DNA of 64,000 nt from Bowmanella yangjiangensis (GTDB taxonomy: Bacteria > Pseudomonadota > Gammaproteobacteria > Enterobacterales > Alteromonadaceae), in the NCBI RefSeq assembly GCF_017255015.1, contig NZ_JAFKCS010000001.1, forward strand, positions 182,772 to 246,771, in the 5' to 3' direction. A model generated the notes under the pieces. That model did no database searches. It worked only from the letters and a program-made list of their open reading frames with translations, and was not told the DNA's origin. Position 1 is the first letter of the stretch, and every line of letters starts with the position of its first letter. The translations under genes and the position numbers were made by a program. Below are positions 25,063-32,320 of the stretch, piece after piece.

Positions 25063-25092
25063 TTGTCTGACAAAATTCGTTTAAGGTATACA
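25063..25092 (+). promoter_or_regulatory. Candidate sigma-70 promoter of the GGDEF-EAL gene
   Basis: TTGTCT, an 18-nt spacer and TATACA match -35 and -10 boxes. The predicted start is near 25099, about 50 nt before the ATG of the next gene. Confidence 0.45.
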
Positions 25093-25147
25093 AAAGGCTG
25101 GATTAAGCGTACTGACGAAGCTGAATGATTCTTTCCGGCGTTGGTTA

Positions 25148-26941
25148 ATGCCGGCGCTTTTTACAGGGTTTTTGACCACTACCTGTTTGCTTTTGTTGAC
25201 GCTGCCGCAGAATTCACTGGCTCAAAGTGGCTATTGGTTATTTGTAGTATTGGTTGGCCTTGGCTATTACGCGACGACCTCCTGGCTTAAACACGCCGCT
25301 AGTCTGCTTTCTGTCCTCATCATTATCGTTGTGGGGATTGTTTTTCCACTTGATGTGGAAGTGCTGGAAGAGGCTTATTTATTTATCCCCCTGCTTTATC
25401 TGTTTATCTATCCCGGGAGTTTCTATCCCATAGGTATTGCTGTTTTATTGCTCAGTGCTTATCTGCCCAGCGTACCAAACTATGCGCTAGCCGAGTTGTT
25501 AGAGGATGTATCGGAACTTATTGTAATTAGTAGTTTTGCCACTGTAATGACCTACTTTCAACAAAATGCGGTCAAACAGATGCAGCGCTTTTGGCAGGAA
25601 AGTCGCACCGATGATTTAACCAAGTTTCCCAATCGCAAACGGCTAATTGAATGTGTCGGCCAATTAATGCAAGCCAATCTTTCTTTTGGGTTGTTGGTGG
25701 TCGATTTGGATGGCTTTAAACGTATCAATGATCAATTAGGGCATTCTATTGGTGATCAATTGTTGGTTTTGGTTGCCAACCGTATGAACCTGCTAACCAG
25801 CCCCAGCTGTCAGCTTTTTCACTTAGGCGGGGATGAATTTGCCTTGTTACTAAACCAGCAGGATGCCCTGACGGAAAAGACTCAAAGCTTGGCTGATGAA
25901 ATAATACGCCAGTCTGCGGAGCCTTATCGGTTACAGAACAAATCCTTTTATATCTCTGCCAGTATCGGTATCGCGTGCTTTCCAGAACATGCTCAGGAGC
26001 TACAGTCATTGCTTAGCTATGCTGATATGGCCATGTACCGGGCAAAAAGTCAGGGTAAGCAGCGTTATAGCCTGTTTAATAATGAATTGCTGAATAACAA
26101 TTTACGCCGCTACAAGCTGGAAAATCATCTTAAACGGGCCATCGAAAAGAATGAGTTACATTTGGTGTATCAGCCAAAAGTGGCTTTTGCTGATAGCAAG
26201 GTCGATTGCGCCGAAGTGTTGCTGCGCTGGCAGCACACCAAACTGGGAGCTATCAGCCCCGTTGAGTTTATCCCTATTGCCGAGCAAAGCCACTTGATCG
26301 TCGACATCGGCAATTGGGTGCTGGAGTCTGTGTGCAAACAAATAGTGGAGTGGAAACAACATTATCAATTGGACCGTGTTTCAGTGAATGTGTCCCCCCA
26401 GCAGTTGGCTCACATGGATTTTATCTCCAGTTTAGAGCACATACTTCGTCGTACTGGCTGTCAACCTGCGTGGTTGGAAATTGAGCAAACGGAAGGTTGG
26501 ATGATGGAAAATCCAGACGATAACATTGCCGTGTTTAAGCGTTTAAAAGCGCTGGGGGTTCGGCTCTCACTGGATGATTTTGGCGTCGCGTATTCATCTT
26601 TGAGTCAAATTGCTCGACTGCCGCTGGATGTGCTGAAAATCGACAAGAGTTTTGTTGAATATTGTGAGGTCGGTTCTCGAGAACATATGATAGTGCGCAC
26701 CGTTATTCAATTAGGGCGTAATCTTAAGTTGCAAACTGTAGCGGAAGGAGTGGAGACCGAAGCGCAGCGGCAAATACTGGATGCCGAGGGATGTGATATG
26801 TATCAGGGCTATCTGTTTTCCAAACCCGTTGACGGCAAGACTTTTGTCACCATGCTGGAGAAAAAGCCACAGGCCGATATCCCGCATTGCAGCAAAGAAC
26901 ATCAGCCCTCCTCCTGTCCGCTTAAGGCCGGTGATTCATAG
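25148..26941 (+). CDS. Membrane GGDEF-EAL cyclic di-GMP enzyme
   Basis: 597 residues. Residues 1-130 carry about five membrane helices, a MASE-like sensor. The GGDEF domain (about 150-310) keeps LGGDEF near residue 226. The EAL domain (about 325-580) has the signature as EVLLRW near 355, DDFGVAYSSLSQ and KIDKSFV; the ExLxR core is kept, so phosphodiesterase activity is likely, and cyclase activity is possible. No good ribosome site precedes the ATG, and the in-frame codons upstream (LTKLNDSFRRWL) look protein-like, so the true start may be a non-ATG codon slightly upstream. Confidence 0.87.
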   Translation: MPALFTGFLTTTCLLLLTLPQNSLAQSGYWLFVVLVGLGYYATTSWLKHAASLLSVLIIIVVGIVFPLDVEVLEEAYLFIPLLYLFIYPGSFYPIGIAVLLLSAYLPSVPNYALAELLEDVSELIVISSFATVMTYFQQNAVKQMQRFWQESRTDDLTKFPNRKRLIECVGQLMQANLSFGLLVVDLDGFKRINDQLGHSIGDQLLVLVANRMNLLTSPSCQLFHLGGDEFALLLNQQDALTEKTQSLADEIIRQSAEPYRLQNKSFYISASIGIACFPEHAQELQSLLSYADMAMYRAKSQGKQRYSLFNNELLNNNLRRYKLENHLKRAIEKNELHLVYQPKVAFADSKVDCAEVLLRWQHTKLGAISPVEFIPIAEQSHLIVDIGNWVLESVCKQIVEWKQHYQLDRVSVNVSPQQLAHMDFISSLEHILRRTGCQPAWLEIEQTEGWMMENPDDNIAVFKRLKALGVRLSLDDFGVAYSSLSQIARLPLDVLKIDKSFVEYCEVGSREHMIVRTVIQLGRNLKLQTVAEGVETEAQRQILDAEGCDMYQGYLFSKPVDGKTFVTMLEKKPQADIPHCSKEHQPSSCPLKAGDS

Positions 26942-26953
26942 CACGCCTTCCAC

Positions 26954-27613
26954 TTATGCCGGTTGTGTCTGCTGCTTATCCGCCAGCACCTGATGCTCCG
27001 CCGCCCAGATTTCATCTTGTTTTTGCACTTTCAGGGCGCTGACTCTATTGCAAATTCTGTCAACATAGCCAGTCAATACTGGTAGTTGTGGCAGCATATC
27101 GAACATCAAACCCCAGGCAAAAGAACTCCCCCATAGAATATCCGCCGCGCTCAGCTCGTCACCCAAGAGGTAAGGACGATTACGCAACGGCGTGAGTATG
27201 GTTTCCAGCATACTGTATTCATCGCAGTATACCGACACTGACTGGGGAGCTGGTTCGCGTTTCATAAATTTATCTACCATGGCCGGCTCATAACAGGCAG
27301 CGTAATAGACCATCCAACGCAGATATTCACCTCTGGTCGGGTCGGTCAAGGCTGGGGCCAGTTTGGCCTCAGGAAATAAGTCTGCCAGGTACAAGAATAT
27401 CGCCACTTGCTCTGTGATGATTTTGCTCTTGTGTGCCAGAGCTGGCACTTTGCCCAAGGGGTTAATGGCCAGATAGTCGGGTTGGCGCTGTTCCCCGGCC
27501 TTAATGTTAATCAGTTTAAGTTCAAAGGGGGCCTGCAGCTCTTCGAGTAAGGTCAGCGAGACCGAAGAACGGCTCTGAGGGGCATGGTAAAACGTCAGAT
27601 TATCTGATGACAT
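26954..27613 (-). CDS. Glutathione S-transferase family protein
   Basis: 219 residues. The N-terminal thioredoxin-like domain has FYHAPQSRSSVSLTLLEEL with the Ser expected to activate glutathione, PLGKVPAL with the cis-Pro, and ITEQVAIFLYLADLF with the Glu/Gln pair that holds the gamma-glutamyl group. The C-terminal part is the helical domain (LLGDELSAADILWGSSFAWG). It is a cytosolic detoxification enzyme with an unknown acceptor. It is divergent from the YafY-type regulator; the shared 99-nt region has a direct repeat that may be its operator. Confidence 0.88.
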   Translation of the reverse strand: MSSDNLTFYHAPQSRSSVSLTLLEELQAPFELKLINIKAGEQRQPDYLAINPLGKVPALAHKSKIITEQVAIFLYLADLFPEAKLAPALTDPTRGEYLRWMVYYAACYEPAMVDKFMKREPAPQSVSVYCDEYSMLETILTPLRNRPYLLGDELSAADILWGSSFAWGLMFDMLPQLPVLTGYVDRICNRVSALKVQKQDEIWAAEHQVLADKQQTQPA

Positions 27614-27681
27614 GTTTTCTCTCCTGTTTAAGTTTTATCAGCCAAAGGGATGGCAGCAGAGACAAAATAAGGCACCATACC

Positions 27682-27697
27682 TGTCAGATTGTGTCAG
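27682..27697. promoter_or_regulatory. Direct repeat TGTCAG-N4-TGTCAG, candidate YafY-type operator
   Basis: TGTCAGATTGTGTCAG lies in the 99-nt region between the divergent GST and YafY-type genes, 15 nt before the regulator's start. Short direct or inverted repeats of this sort are often bound by WYL-domain regulators that control the divergent gene. Confidence 0.4.
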
Positions 27698-27712
27698 GTT
27701 TAAAAACTAAAT

Positions 27713-28687
27713 ATGCGTGCCAGCCGCTTACTGAGCATCCTCATTACTTTACAAGCGAAAGGCCGGGTCACCGCCAGGCAGTTGGCTGACGAATGTCAGG
27801 TCTCTGTGCGTACTATTTATCGGGATATGGATGCGCTCAGCAGTGCAGGGATCCCGGTTTACAGTGAGCGCGGCGTGGAAGGCGGCTATTTACTGGTAGC
27901 CGGGCACCGTACACAGCTTAACGGCTTGTCGGGTGATGAAGCTGAAGCCTTGTTTATGTTGGGGCTGGCGGGGCAGGCTGCCGATCTGGGGCTGGGCAGC
28001 GCGGTGTCTGATGCTCAGTTAAAACTTTTGGCTGCACTGCCTGCAGCTCAGCGCAGTGGAGCCGAGCGCATGAGCAACAGATTTCATCTTGATGCACCAG
28101 CCTGGTTTAGTGAGGCCGATCAACCGCCCTATCTGGCTACCCTGGCCGATGCCGTGCGCAATCAACATAAAATTCGTGTGCGTTATCGCAGTTGGAAGGC
28201 GGAAAACGTCAGGGTGATTGCGCCGCTGGGATTAGTGCAAAAGAGTGGTCAGTGGTATTTGGCCGGTCAGGTTGAAGAGGACGTGCGTACATACCGGGTT
28301 GCACGTATGCTTGAGCTTGAGGTGCTCAGCGAGCACTTCACCCGGCCGCCTGATTTCAATTTGCCAGCCTATTGGCAGCAGAGCCTGCAGCGAATGGAAG
28401 ACGACCTATACAACCAAACCGCTTTGGTGAAAATCTCGCCGCAGGGGCGAAGGTGGCTGAAAGCCTTCTTATCGTCTTATCAGTTGCAGCGCTGTATCGA
28501 TATAGGCGAGCCAGACTGTCAGGGCTGGCAACGAATGCAGATCCCGGTAGGTTCAGTTTTTCACAGTGCCAGCGAGCTTTTGCGACTAGGGGCAGAGCTG
28601 GAGGTATTGTCACCGGAGGCGTTGCGAACCCAAATGCAGCAAATGACAATGGCCCTGGCTAAGCTGTATTCCTGCTCAGGCAAGTAG
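27713..28687 (+). CDS. YafY-family HTH/WYL-domain transcriptional regulator
   Basis: 324 residues. The N-terminal winged helix (RASRLLSILITLQAKGRVTARQLADECQVSVRTIYRDMDAL) is typical of DeoR-like YafY regulators, followed by GIPVYSERGVEGGYLL. The WYL ligand-binding domain occupies about 140-230 (IRVRYRSWKAENVRVIAPLGLVQKSGQWYLAGQVEEDVRTYRVARM), and a WCX domain ends the protein. Effector unknown. It probably controls the divergent GST gene and itself. Confidence 0.88.
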   Translation: MRASRLLSILITLQAKGRVTARQLADECQVSVRTIYRDMDALSSAGIPVYSERGVEGGYLLVAGHRTQLNGLSGDEAEALFMLGLAGQAADLGLGSAVSDAQLKLLAALPAAQRSGAERMSNRFHLDAPAWFSEADQPPYLATLADAVRNQHKIRVRYRSWKAENVRVIAPLGLVQKSGQWYLAGQVEEDVRTYRVARMLELEVLSEHFTRPPDFNLPAYWQQSLQRMEDDLYNQTALVKISPQGRRWLKAFLSSYQLQRCIDIGEPDCQGWQRMQIPVGSVFHSASELLRLGAELEVLSPEALRTQMQQMTMALAKLYSCSGK

Positions 28688-28788
28688 AGAGGCTCAGCGC
28701 TTCCTGCCGTCGACCCATTCAACGGGCCTTGTTATACTTGCTGCCCGCATGTTTGTGTTGAACACGCTGAAACTTACTAGGATCTACT

Positions 28789-29271
28789 TTGACCAACAAC
28801 GATATTTTACGGCGCATTCGTTACGCCTTTGATTTTAAAGACAATGCCATGGTGGAGGTGTTCGCGGCGGCGGATCATAAGGTGTCGGTTCAACAACTGC
28901 ATAACTGGCTGAGAAAAGACGATGATGCGCAATTTGTTGCCTTAAGCGATGCCGAGTTGGGCTTGTATCTGGATGGCCTGATTAATATTAAGCGCGGTAA
29001 ACGTGAAGGGGAGACGCCTCAAACCTTGCCACGCCTGACCAATAATGTGATCTTCCAGAAGCTACGTATTGCACTGAATATGAAGGCCGAAGATATTCTG
29101 GAGACCATGCAATTGGTGGATTTTCGTTTAAGTAAGCACGAGCTGAGTGCCTTTTTCCGAAAGCCCGACCACAAAAATTACCGCGAATGCAAAGACCAGA
29201 TCCTGCGTAACTTTTTAAACGGTGTGCAGCGCCGTTTGCGCCCTCAGGACCATAGCGTTTACCCACAGTAG
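28789..29271 (+). CDS. yehS: DUF1456 family protein, YehS-like
   Basis: 160 residues from a TTG start; the AGGA site 5 nt before it supports this choice. Two tandem copies of the DUF1456 repeat are visible: NNDILRRIRYAFDFKDNAMVEVF at about 2-24 and NNVIFQKLRIALNMKAEDILETM at about 85-107, each followed by an LxxWLRK/LSAFFRK segment. Such YehS-type proteins are cytosolic and of unknown function. A possible -10 box, TTATACT, lies just upstream of the start. Confidence 0.87.
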   Translation: MTNNDILRRIRYAFDFKDNAMVEVFAAADHKVSVQQLHNWLRKDDDAQFVALSDAELGLYLDGLINIKRGKREGETPQTLPRLTNNVIFQKLRIALNMKAEDILETMQLVDFRLSKHELSAFFRKPDHKNYRECKDQILRNFLNGVQRRLRPQDHSVYPQ

Positions 29272-29301
29272 TCTCACTCAATAAACAAGGATGTTGCAGG
29301 T

Positions 29302-29985
29302 ATGAAGTTAGTCGTTACCTTAGTACTGCTAAGTAGTTTTTTTGCTTCATTGGCCGAGGCGGCTGAGCCGTCGTCGCTCTGCCGTAGCTGGTTTGGTAAA
29401 TCTGGGGTGCAGAAAGGCCCGGATTGTGAGCTGTCATGCGCCGCACTTGGAGTGGGTATGGGCACCTACAACTGCCCTAACCAGTGTGCTTTACTATGCA
29501 AAGACGATGAGCAGGATGATTGCAAAACCCATCCGGTACTAAAACGTTATCAGGAACAGCGTGACCAACTGGCGGGACTGGATGATCAAGTGGCCAAACT
29601 CAATACCCAGGAACGCGACGGGGCCATATATATTTATGAAAGGCTATTGAGCGGACTTAAGGATACGGCATCCCATGCCACTAAAAATCCCATACCCGTC
29701 CCAGTGCTGGATAATGTCGATAACGTTAAAAAGATTTTTGACGGACAGCAGTTGGAAGGTGCATTGGGCATCATGTCTAACACCGCCTGGGCGCTGTTTC
29801 CCAAGTCTAAACGCCAGCAAATGGAAGCCCTATACATGGACACCATTAAGGCCCTAAATGGTGAGAGTAGTCTCGGCCAAGTACAGGATAAGCAGATGCG
29901 CCAGCAGGTGGAAAATACCCTGGCAGAGAGCCAGTGCTCTGGTGACTTAGCCAATGACTATGGTTTGAAGCCTTATAAGGAATAA
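29302..29985 (+). CDS. Secreted Cys-rich protein of unknown function, 227 aa
   Basis: I do not recognise the family. A clear signal peptide (MKLVVTLVLLSSFFASLAEA, cleavage near residue 20-21) precedes a Cys-rich segment with seven Cys between about residues 27 and 74 (CRSWFGKSGVQKGPDCELSC, YNCPNQCALLC), then a helical region (RDQLAGLDDQVAKLNTQER) and an eighth Cys near the end (ESQCSGD). It is likely periplasmic or secreted and disulfide-bonded. It starts 30 nt after the DUF1456 stop and may be co-transcribed with it. Confidence 0.7.
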   Translation: MKLVVTLVLLSSFFASLAEAAEPSSLCRSWFGKSGVQKGPDCELSCAALGVGMGTYNCPNQCALLCKDDEQDDCKTHPVLKRYQEQRDQLAGLDDQVAKLNTQERDGAIYIYERLLSGLKDTASHATKNPIPVPVLDNVDNVKKIFDGQQLEGALGIMSNTAWALFPKSKRQQMEALYMDTIKALNGESSLGQVQDKQMRQQVENTLAESQCSGDLANDYGLKPYKE

Positions 29986-29999
29986 CCGGCAGGCTCAAG

Positions 30000-30365
30000 T
30001 CACTCAGAACTATGGGCTGGCTGCCAAAGCTCAATGGGATTTCCTTCAGGATCATAAATACGGGCGAAGCGACCAATGTCGGAATCCCATTCTGCCCGGG
30101 TTTCGGCTTCTATGCCTGCCTGGGCCAACTGAGTCAACATGGCATCCAGGTCGTCTACGCGAAAGTTGATCATCCAGTTCTGCTTGGCTGGGAAGTAATC
30201 CGTATCTGCCGAAAACGGCATAAACACTGTGGGACCGGTTTGCTGTATCCAGATACCTTGCATAATGTCGATGCCCAGATTTTCGCTGTACCAGGTTGCC
30301 AGTGCTTTAGGATTTTGGCTTCTGAAAAACAAGCCACCTATGCCCATTACTTTTTGTTTGTTCAT
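30000..30365 (-). CDS. VOC/glyoxalase-family protein
   Basis: 121 residues with two betaalphabetabetabeta modules of the vicinal oxygen chelate fold (IGGLFFRSQNPKALATWYSENLGID and MINFRVDDLDAMLTQLAQAG). The C-terminal FARIYDPEGNPIELWQPA contains the metal-ligand Glu of the family. Members include dioxygenases, glyoxalases and antibiotic-binding proteins; the substrate is not predictable. It faces the Cys-rich gene, ending 15 nt from it. Confidence 0.87.
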   Translation of the reverse strand: MNKQKVMGIGGLFFRSQNPKALATWYSENLGIDIMQGIWIQQTGPTVFMPFSADTDYFPAKQNWMINFRVDDLDAMLTQLAQAGIEAETRAEWDSDIGRFARIYDPEGNPIELWQPAHSSE

Positions 30366-30457
30366 GTCATATACCGTTCCTGTAAGTTGGGTTCAGTGTA
30401 GACTGGCGTTTGGCAAAGTTGAATCCACAATGCATGCGATATCTGAGAGGAAAGCAA

Positions 30458-30745
30458 TTGAGAGTAGAAGAACGTGAGGCTTGGCAGCAAACCCGCGCTA
30501 AAGGACAGATGCGCTTTGTTCTGACTAACGGTGTGGCTTGGGCCCTGCCAATGCTGCTGATTATGCTGTATATCAACCAGCCTTTTGCTGGTGGGTGGTT
30601 TTCCAAAGCCGTATTGGTGCATTTGCTGGTTTGGCCTGTGGCTGGGCTGGTTTTCGCTTGGGTACTGTGGCATTTGACTGAGCGTAAGTATCATAAAGCT
30701 AACGGACAGCTACAAAGCACGGATGACGAGGAAAAGGAGCAATAA
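30458..30745 (+). CDS. Small two-helix membrane protein, 95 aa
   Basis: The frame opens at 30410, but the TTG at 30458 (LRVEEREAWQQTRAKGQMRF) has an AGAGGA site 6 nt upstream, while earlier TTG and ATG codons do not. Two membrane helices (VLTNGVAWALPMLLIMLYI and VHLLVWPVAGLVFAWVLWHL) are followed by a charged tail. The family is not recognised. The next gene, a helix-hairpin-helix protein, begins 1 nt after the stop, so they form one unit. Confidence 0.65.
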   Translation: MRVEEREAWQQTRAKGQMRFVLTNGVAWALPMLLIMLYINQPFAGGWFSKAVLVHLLVWPVAGLVFAWVLWHLTERKYHKANGQLQSTDDEEKEQ

Positions 30746-30746
30746 T

Positions 30747-30986
30747 ATGGCGTTTAGCGTGAAGGAAAGAGAAGCTTTATTGGCCGTAAAAGGGGTGGGA
30801 CCTACCGTAGTGAAACGATTTGAAGAAATCGGTATCGATTCGTTTGCCATGTTGGCAGGTTATCAACCACAAACTATTGCACAGCGTGTTGCCTCGATGT
30901 TGGGGACCACCTGCTGGAAAAACAGCCCGCAGGCACTGGCTGCCGTAGCAGCCGCCATTGCCAGAGCGCAGCAGTCGCTGGATTAG
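30747..30986 (+). CDS. Helix-hairpin-helix protein, 79 aa
   Basis: The ATG at 30747 ([25 protein letters not shown]) follows an AGGAG site; the earlier start at 30723 adds an unlikely basic tail. The [24 protein letters not shown] segment is a helix-hairpin-helix, a fold that usually binds DNA without sequence specificity, as in small Cdd1-like proteins. The rest is a short Ala-rich helix. The stop overlaps the converging ppnP gene by 4 nt. Confidence 0.75.
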   Translation: MAFSVKEREALLAVKGVGPTVVKRFEEIGIDSFAMLAGYQPQTIAQRVASMLGTTCWKNSPQALAAVAAAIARAQQSLD

Positions 30987-31297
30987 TCAGCCAGATAGCT
31001 ACAGCAATAATCACTGACTGTCTCTACCTTCAGCTGGAAGGCGGCATTGGCCGATACATAAAACTGCTGACCAGCGTTAATTTGCTGCCAGTCTTCACCT
31101 GGTAGTTTAACTTGCAGACTGCCAGCCAGTATTTCCATCAACTCTTTCTCGCTAGTAGAGAACTCATACTCGCCCGGTTGCATAACACCTAAGGTTTTGC
31201 GGGTGCCATCGGCAAACAACACAGTACGGCTGGTGACTTTGCCATCGAAATAGATATTGGCTTCCCGTATTACCGACACATTATCAAACTGGGACAT
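30983..31297 (-). CDS. ppnP: Pyrimidine/purine nucleoside phosphorylase PpnP
   Basis: 104 residues, a one-domain cupin. The diagnostic stretches are [31 protein letters not shown] and [18 protein letters not shown], matching the YaiE/PpnP family. The E. coli member phosphorolyses several nucleosides to base and ribose-1-phosphate. Cytosolic, normal length. It stands alone on the minus strand, separated from the long catabolic operon upstream by two hairpins. Confidence 0.9.
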   Translation of the reverse strand: MSQFDNVSVIREANIYFDGKVTSRTVLFADGTRKTLGVMQPGEYEFSTSEKELMEILAGSLQVKLPGEDWQQINAGQQFYVSANAAFQLKVETVSDYCCSYLAD

Positions 31298-31345
31298 GCA
31301 GACTCCTTGGATGCGATACAGACTTGAACAGTTAGTGATTTACCG

Positions 31346-31384
31346 CTCGCTTAGCGGCGCGCGTTCAATGTGCCGCTAAGCGAG
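31346..31384. repeat. 13-bp perfect inverted repeat between ppnP and the catabolic operon
   Basis: CTCGCTTAGCGGC and GCCGCTAAGCGAG are perfect complements around a 13-nt loop. The stem is strong, but no U-run follows on either strand, so it may be a rho-assisted end, a protein-binding dyad in front of ppnP, or an RNA-stabilising stem. Confidence 0.55.
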
Positions 31385-31416
31385 ATGTGGGTCAATATCG
31401 TTATGTTTAGCTTGCT

Positions 31417-31442
31417 ACTAGAAGGTTATAACGCCTTCTAGT
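31417..31442 (-). terminator. Hairpin overlapping the stop of the last operon gene
   Basis: ACTAGAAGG and CCTTCTAGT form a 9-bp stem around TTATAACG and include the TAG stop of the gene ending at 31438. It may act with the 31346 stem to end the ten-gene transcript. No U-run. Confidence 0.4.
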
Positions 31443-32298
31443 GCTTGGCTTTCCAGCGTTTGATTTCGTTATCCAAACCTTGTTTGGATTTCTCTACTGC
31501 CTGCATGGGGGTTAGGTTATCAGGGTATTCCTCTTGCTCTACCACTAACCAATGGGTGCCACCTACCTCAATATTGGCGCTTAGCAGGGATTGCCAGTCG
31601 ATACCGTCCTGACCAATCAGGACCTTTTTGCCTTTGTCGCTGTCTCGCAACTTGGCTTTGTAGTGCGTGGTTAGCGTACGACCAGGGTAGGCGCGCACAT
31701 ACTCAGCCGGGTTGTAACCGGCAAAATAGCTCCAGCCTACATCCTGCTGTAGCACTAAATCATCTGGTGTATTAGCAGCGATATAGTCCCATAAGGTTTT
31801 GCTGCCGTGTCCACCCGTAGAGAACTCCTGGGCATGGTTGTGATAGCCAAAATGCAGGCCGTAGGCACTGACCAGGGGATAGAAGGCATTGAGATCGGCT
31901 ACGGTTTGCTTAACGGTTTCAGCTGCGAAGGCCCGTTCGTCCCAGGGTACAATCAAGGTAGGGCAGTTCAGCGCCTGATAAAAAGCCAGGGTGCGATAAC
32001 GATTGGCTTCGTTTAAGGCGTCAAAGCCAATGTGTGCGCCGGAGCAGGCCAAACCCAGTTCATCCATCCTGGCCTTAAGGGCTGCCGGTTTTTCAGCATA
32101 AGGGCCAAAGTTTCCGGCAAATTCCACGCCATCAAAGCCCATGGCAGCCAGTTTGCTTAGGGTGTCGTCAATATCACTTTTAATATCATCCTTAACCGAC
32201 CACAGCTGCACGCTGATCTTGGGCAGTTCTGTTGCCGCCTGAGCTGCGGTAAAAGGGAGAAGGCATAAAAGCGCACTCATCAATGGACGAATTTTCAT
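31438..32298 (-). CDS. Secreted xylose-isomerase-like TIM barrel protein (1)
   Basis: 286 residues from the ATG at 32298, which has an AAAGGAA site; the upstream extension to 32355 overlaps the previous gene and is unlikely. A signal peptide (MKIRPLMSALLCLLPFTAAQA) precedes an AP-endonuclease-2/xylose-isomerase barrel (KISVQLWSVKDDIKSDIDDTL, FDGVEFAGNFG, YHNHAQEFS, LQQDVGWSYFAG, VEQEEYP). The His and acidic residues at the barrel rim could bind a divalent metal. Such periplasmic barrels act as sugar isomerases, epimerases or 3-keto-glycoside lyases. Last gene of the ten-gene operon. Confidence 0.83.
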   Translation of the reverse strand: MKIRPLMSALLCLLPFTAAQAATELPKISVQLWSVKDDIKSDIDDTLSKLAAMGFDGVEFAGNFGPYAEKPAALKARMDELGLACSGAHIGFDALNEANRYRTLAFYQALNCPTLIVPWDERAFAAETVKQTVADLNAFYPLVSAYGLHFGYHNHAQEFSTGGHGSKTLWDYIAANTPDDLVLQQDVGWSYFAGYNPAEYVRAYPGRTLTTHYKAKLRDSDKGKKVLIGQDGIDWQSLLSANIEVGGTHWLVVEQEEYPDNLTPMQAVEKSKQGLDNEIKRWKAKH

Positions 32299-32320
32299 AT
32301 TGTTTCCTTTGCACTTGGCG

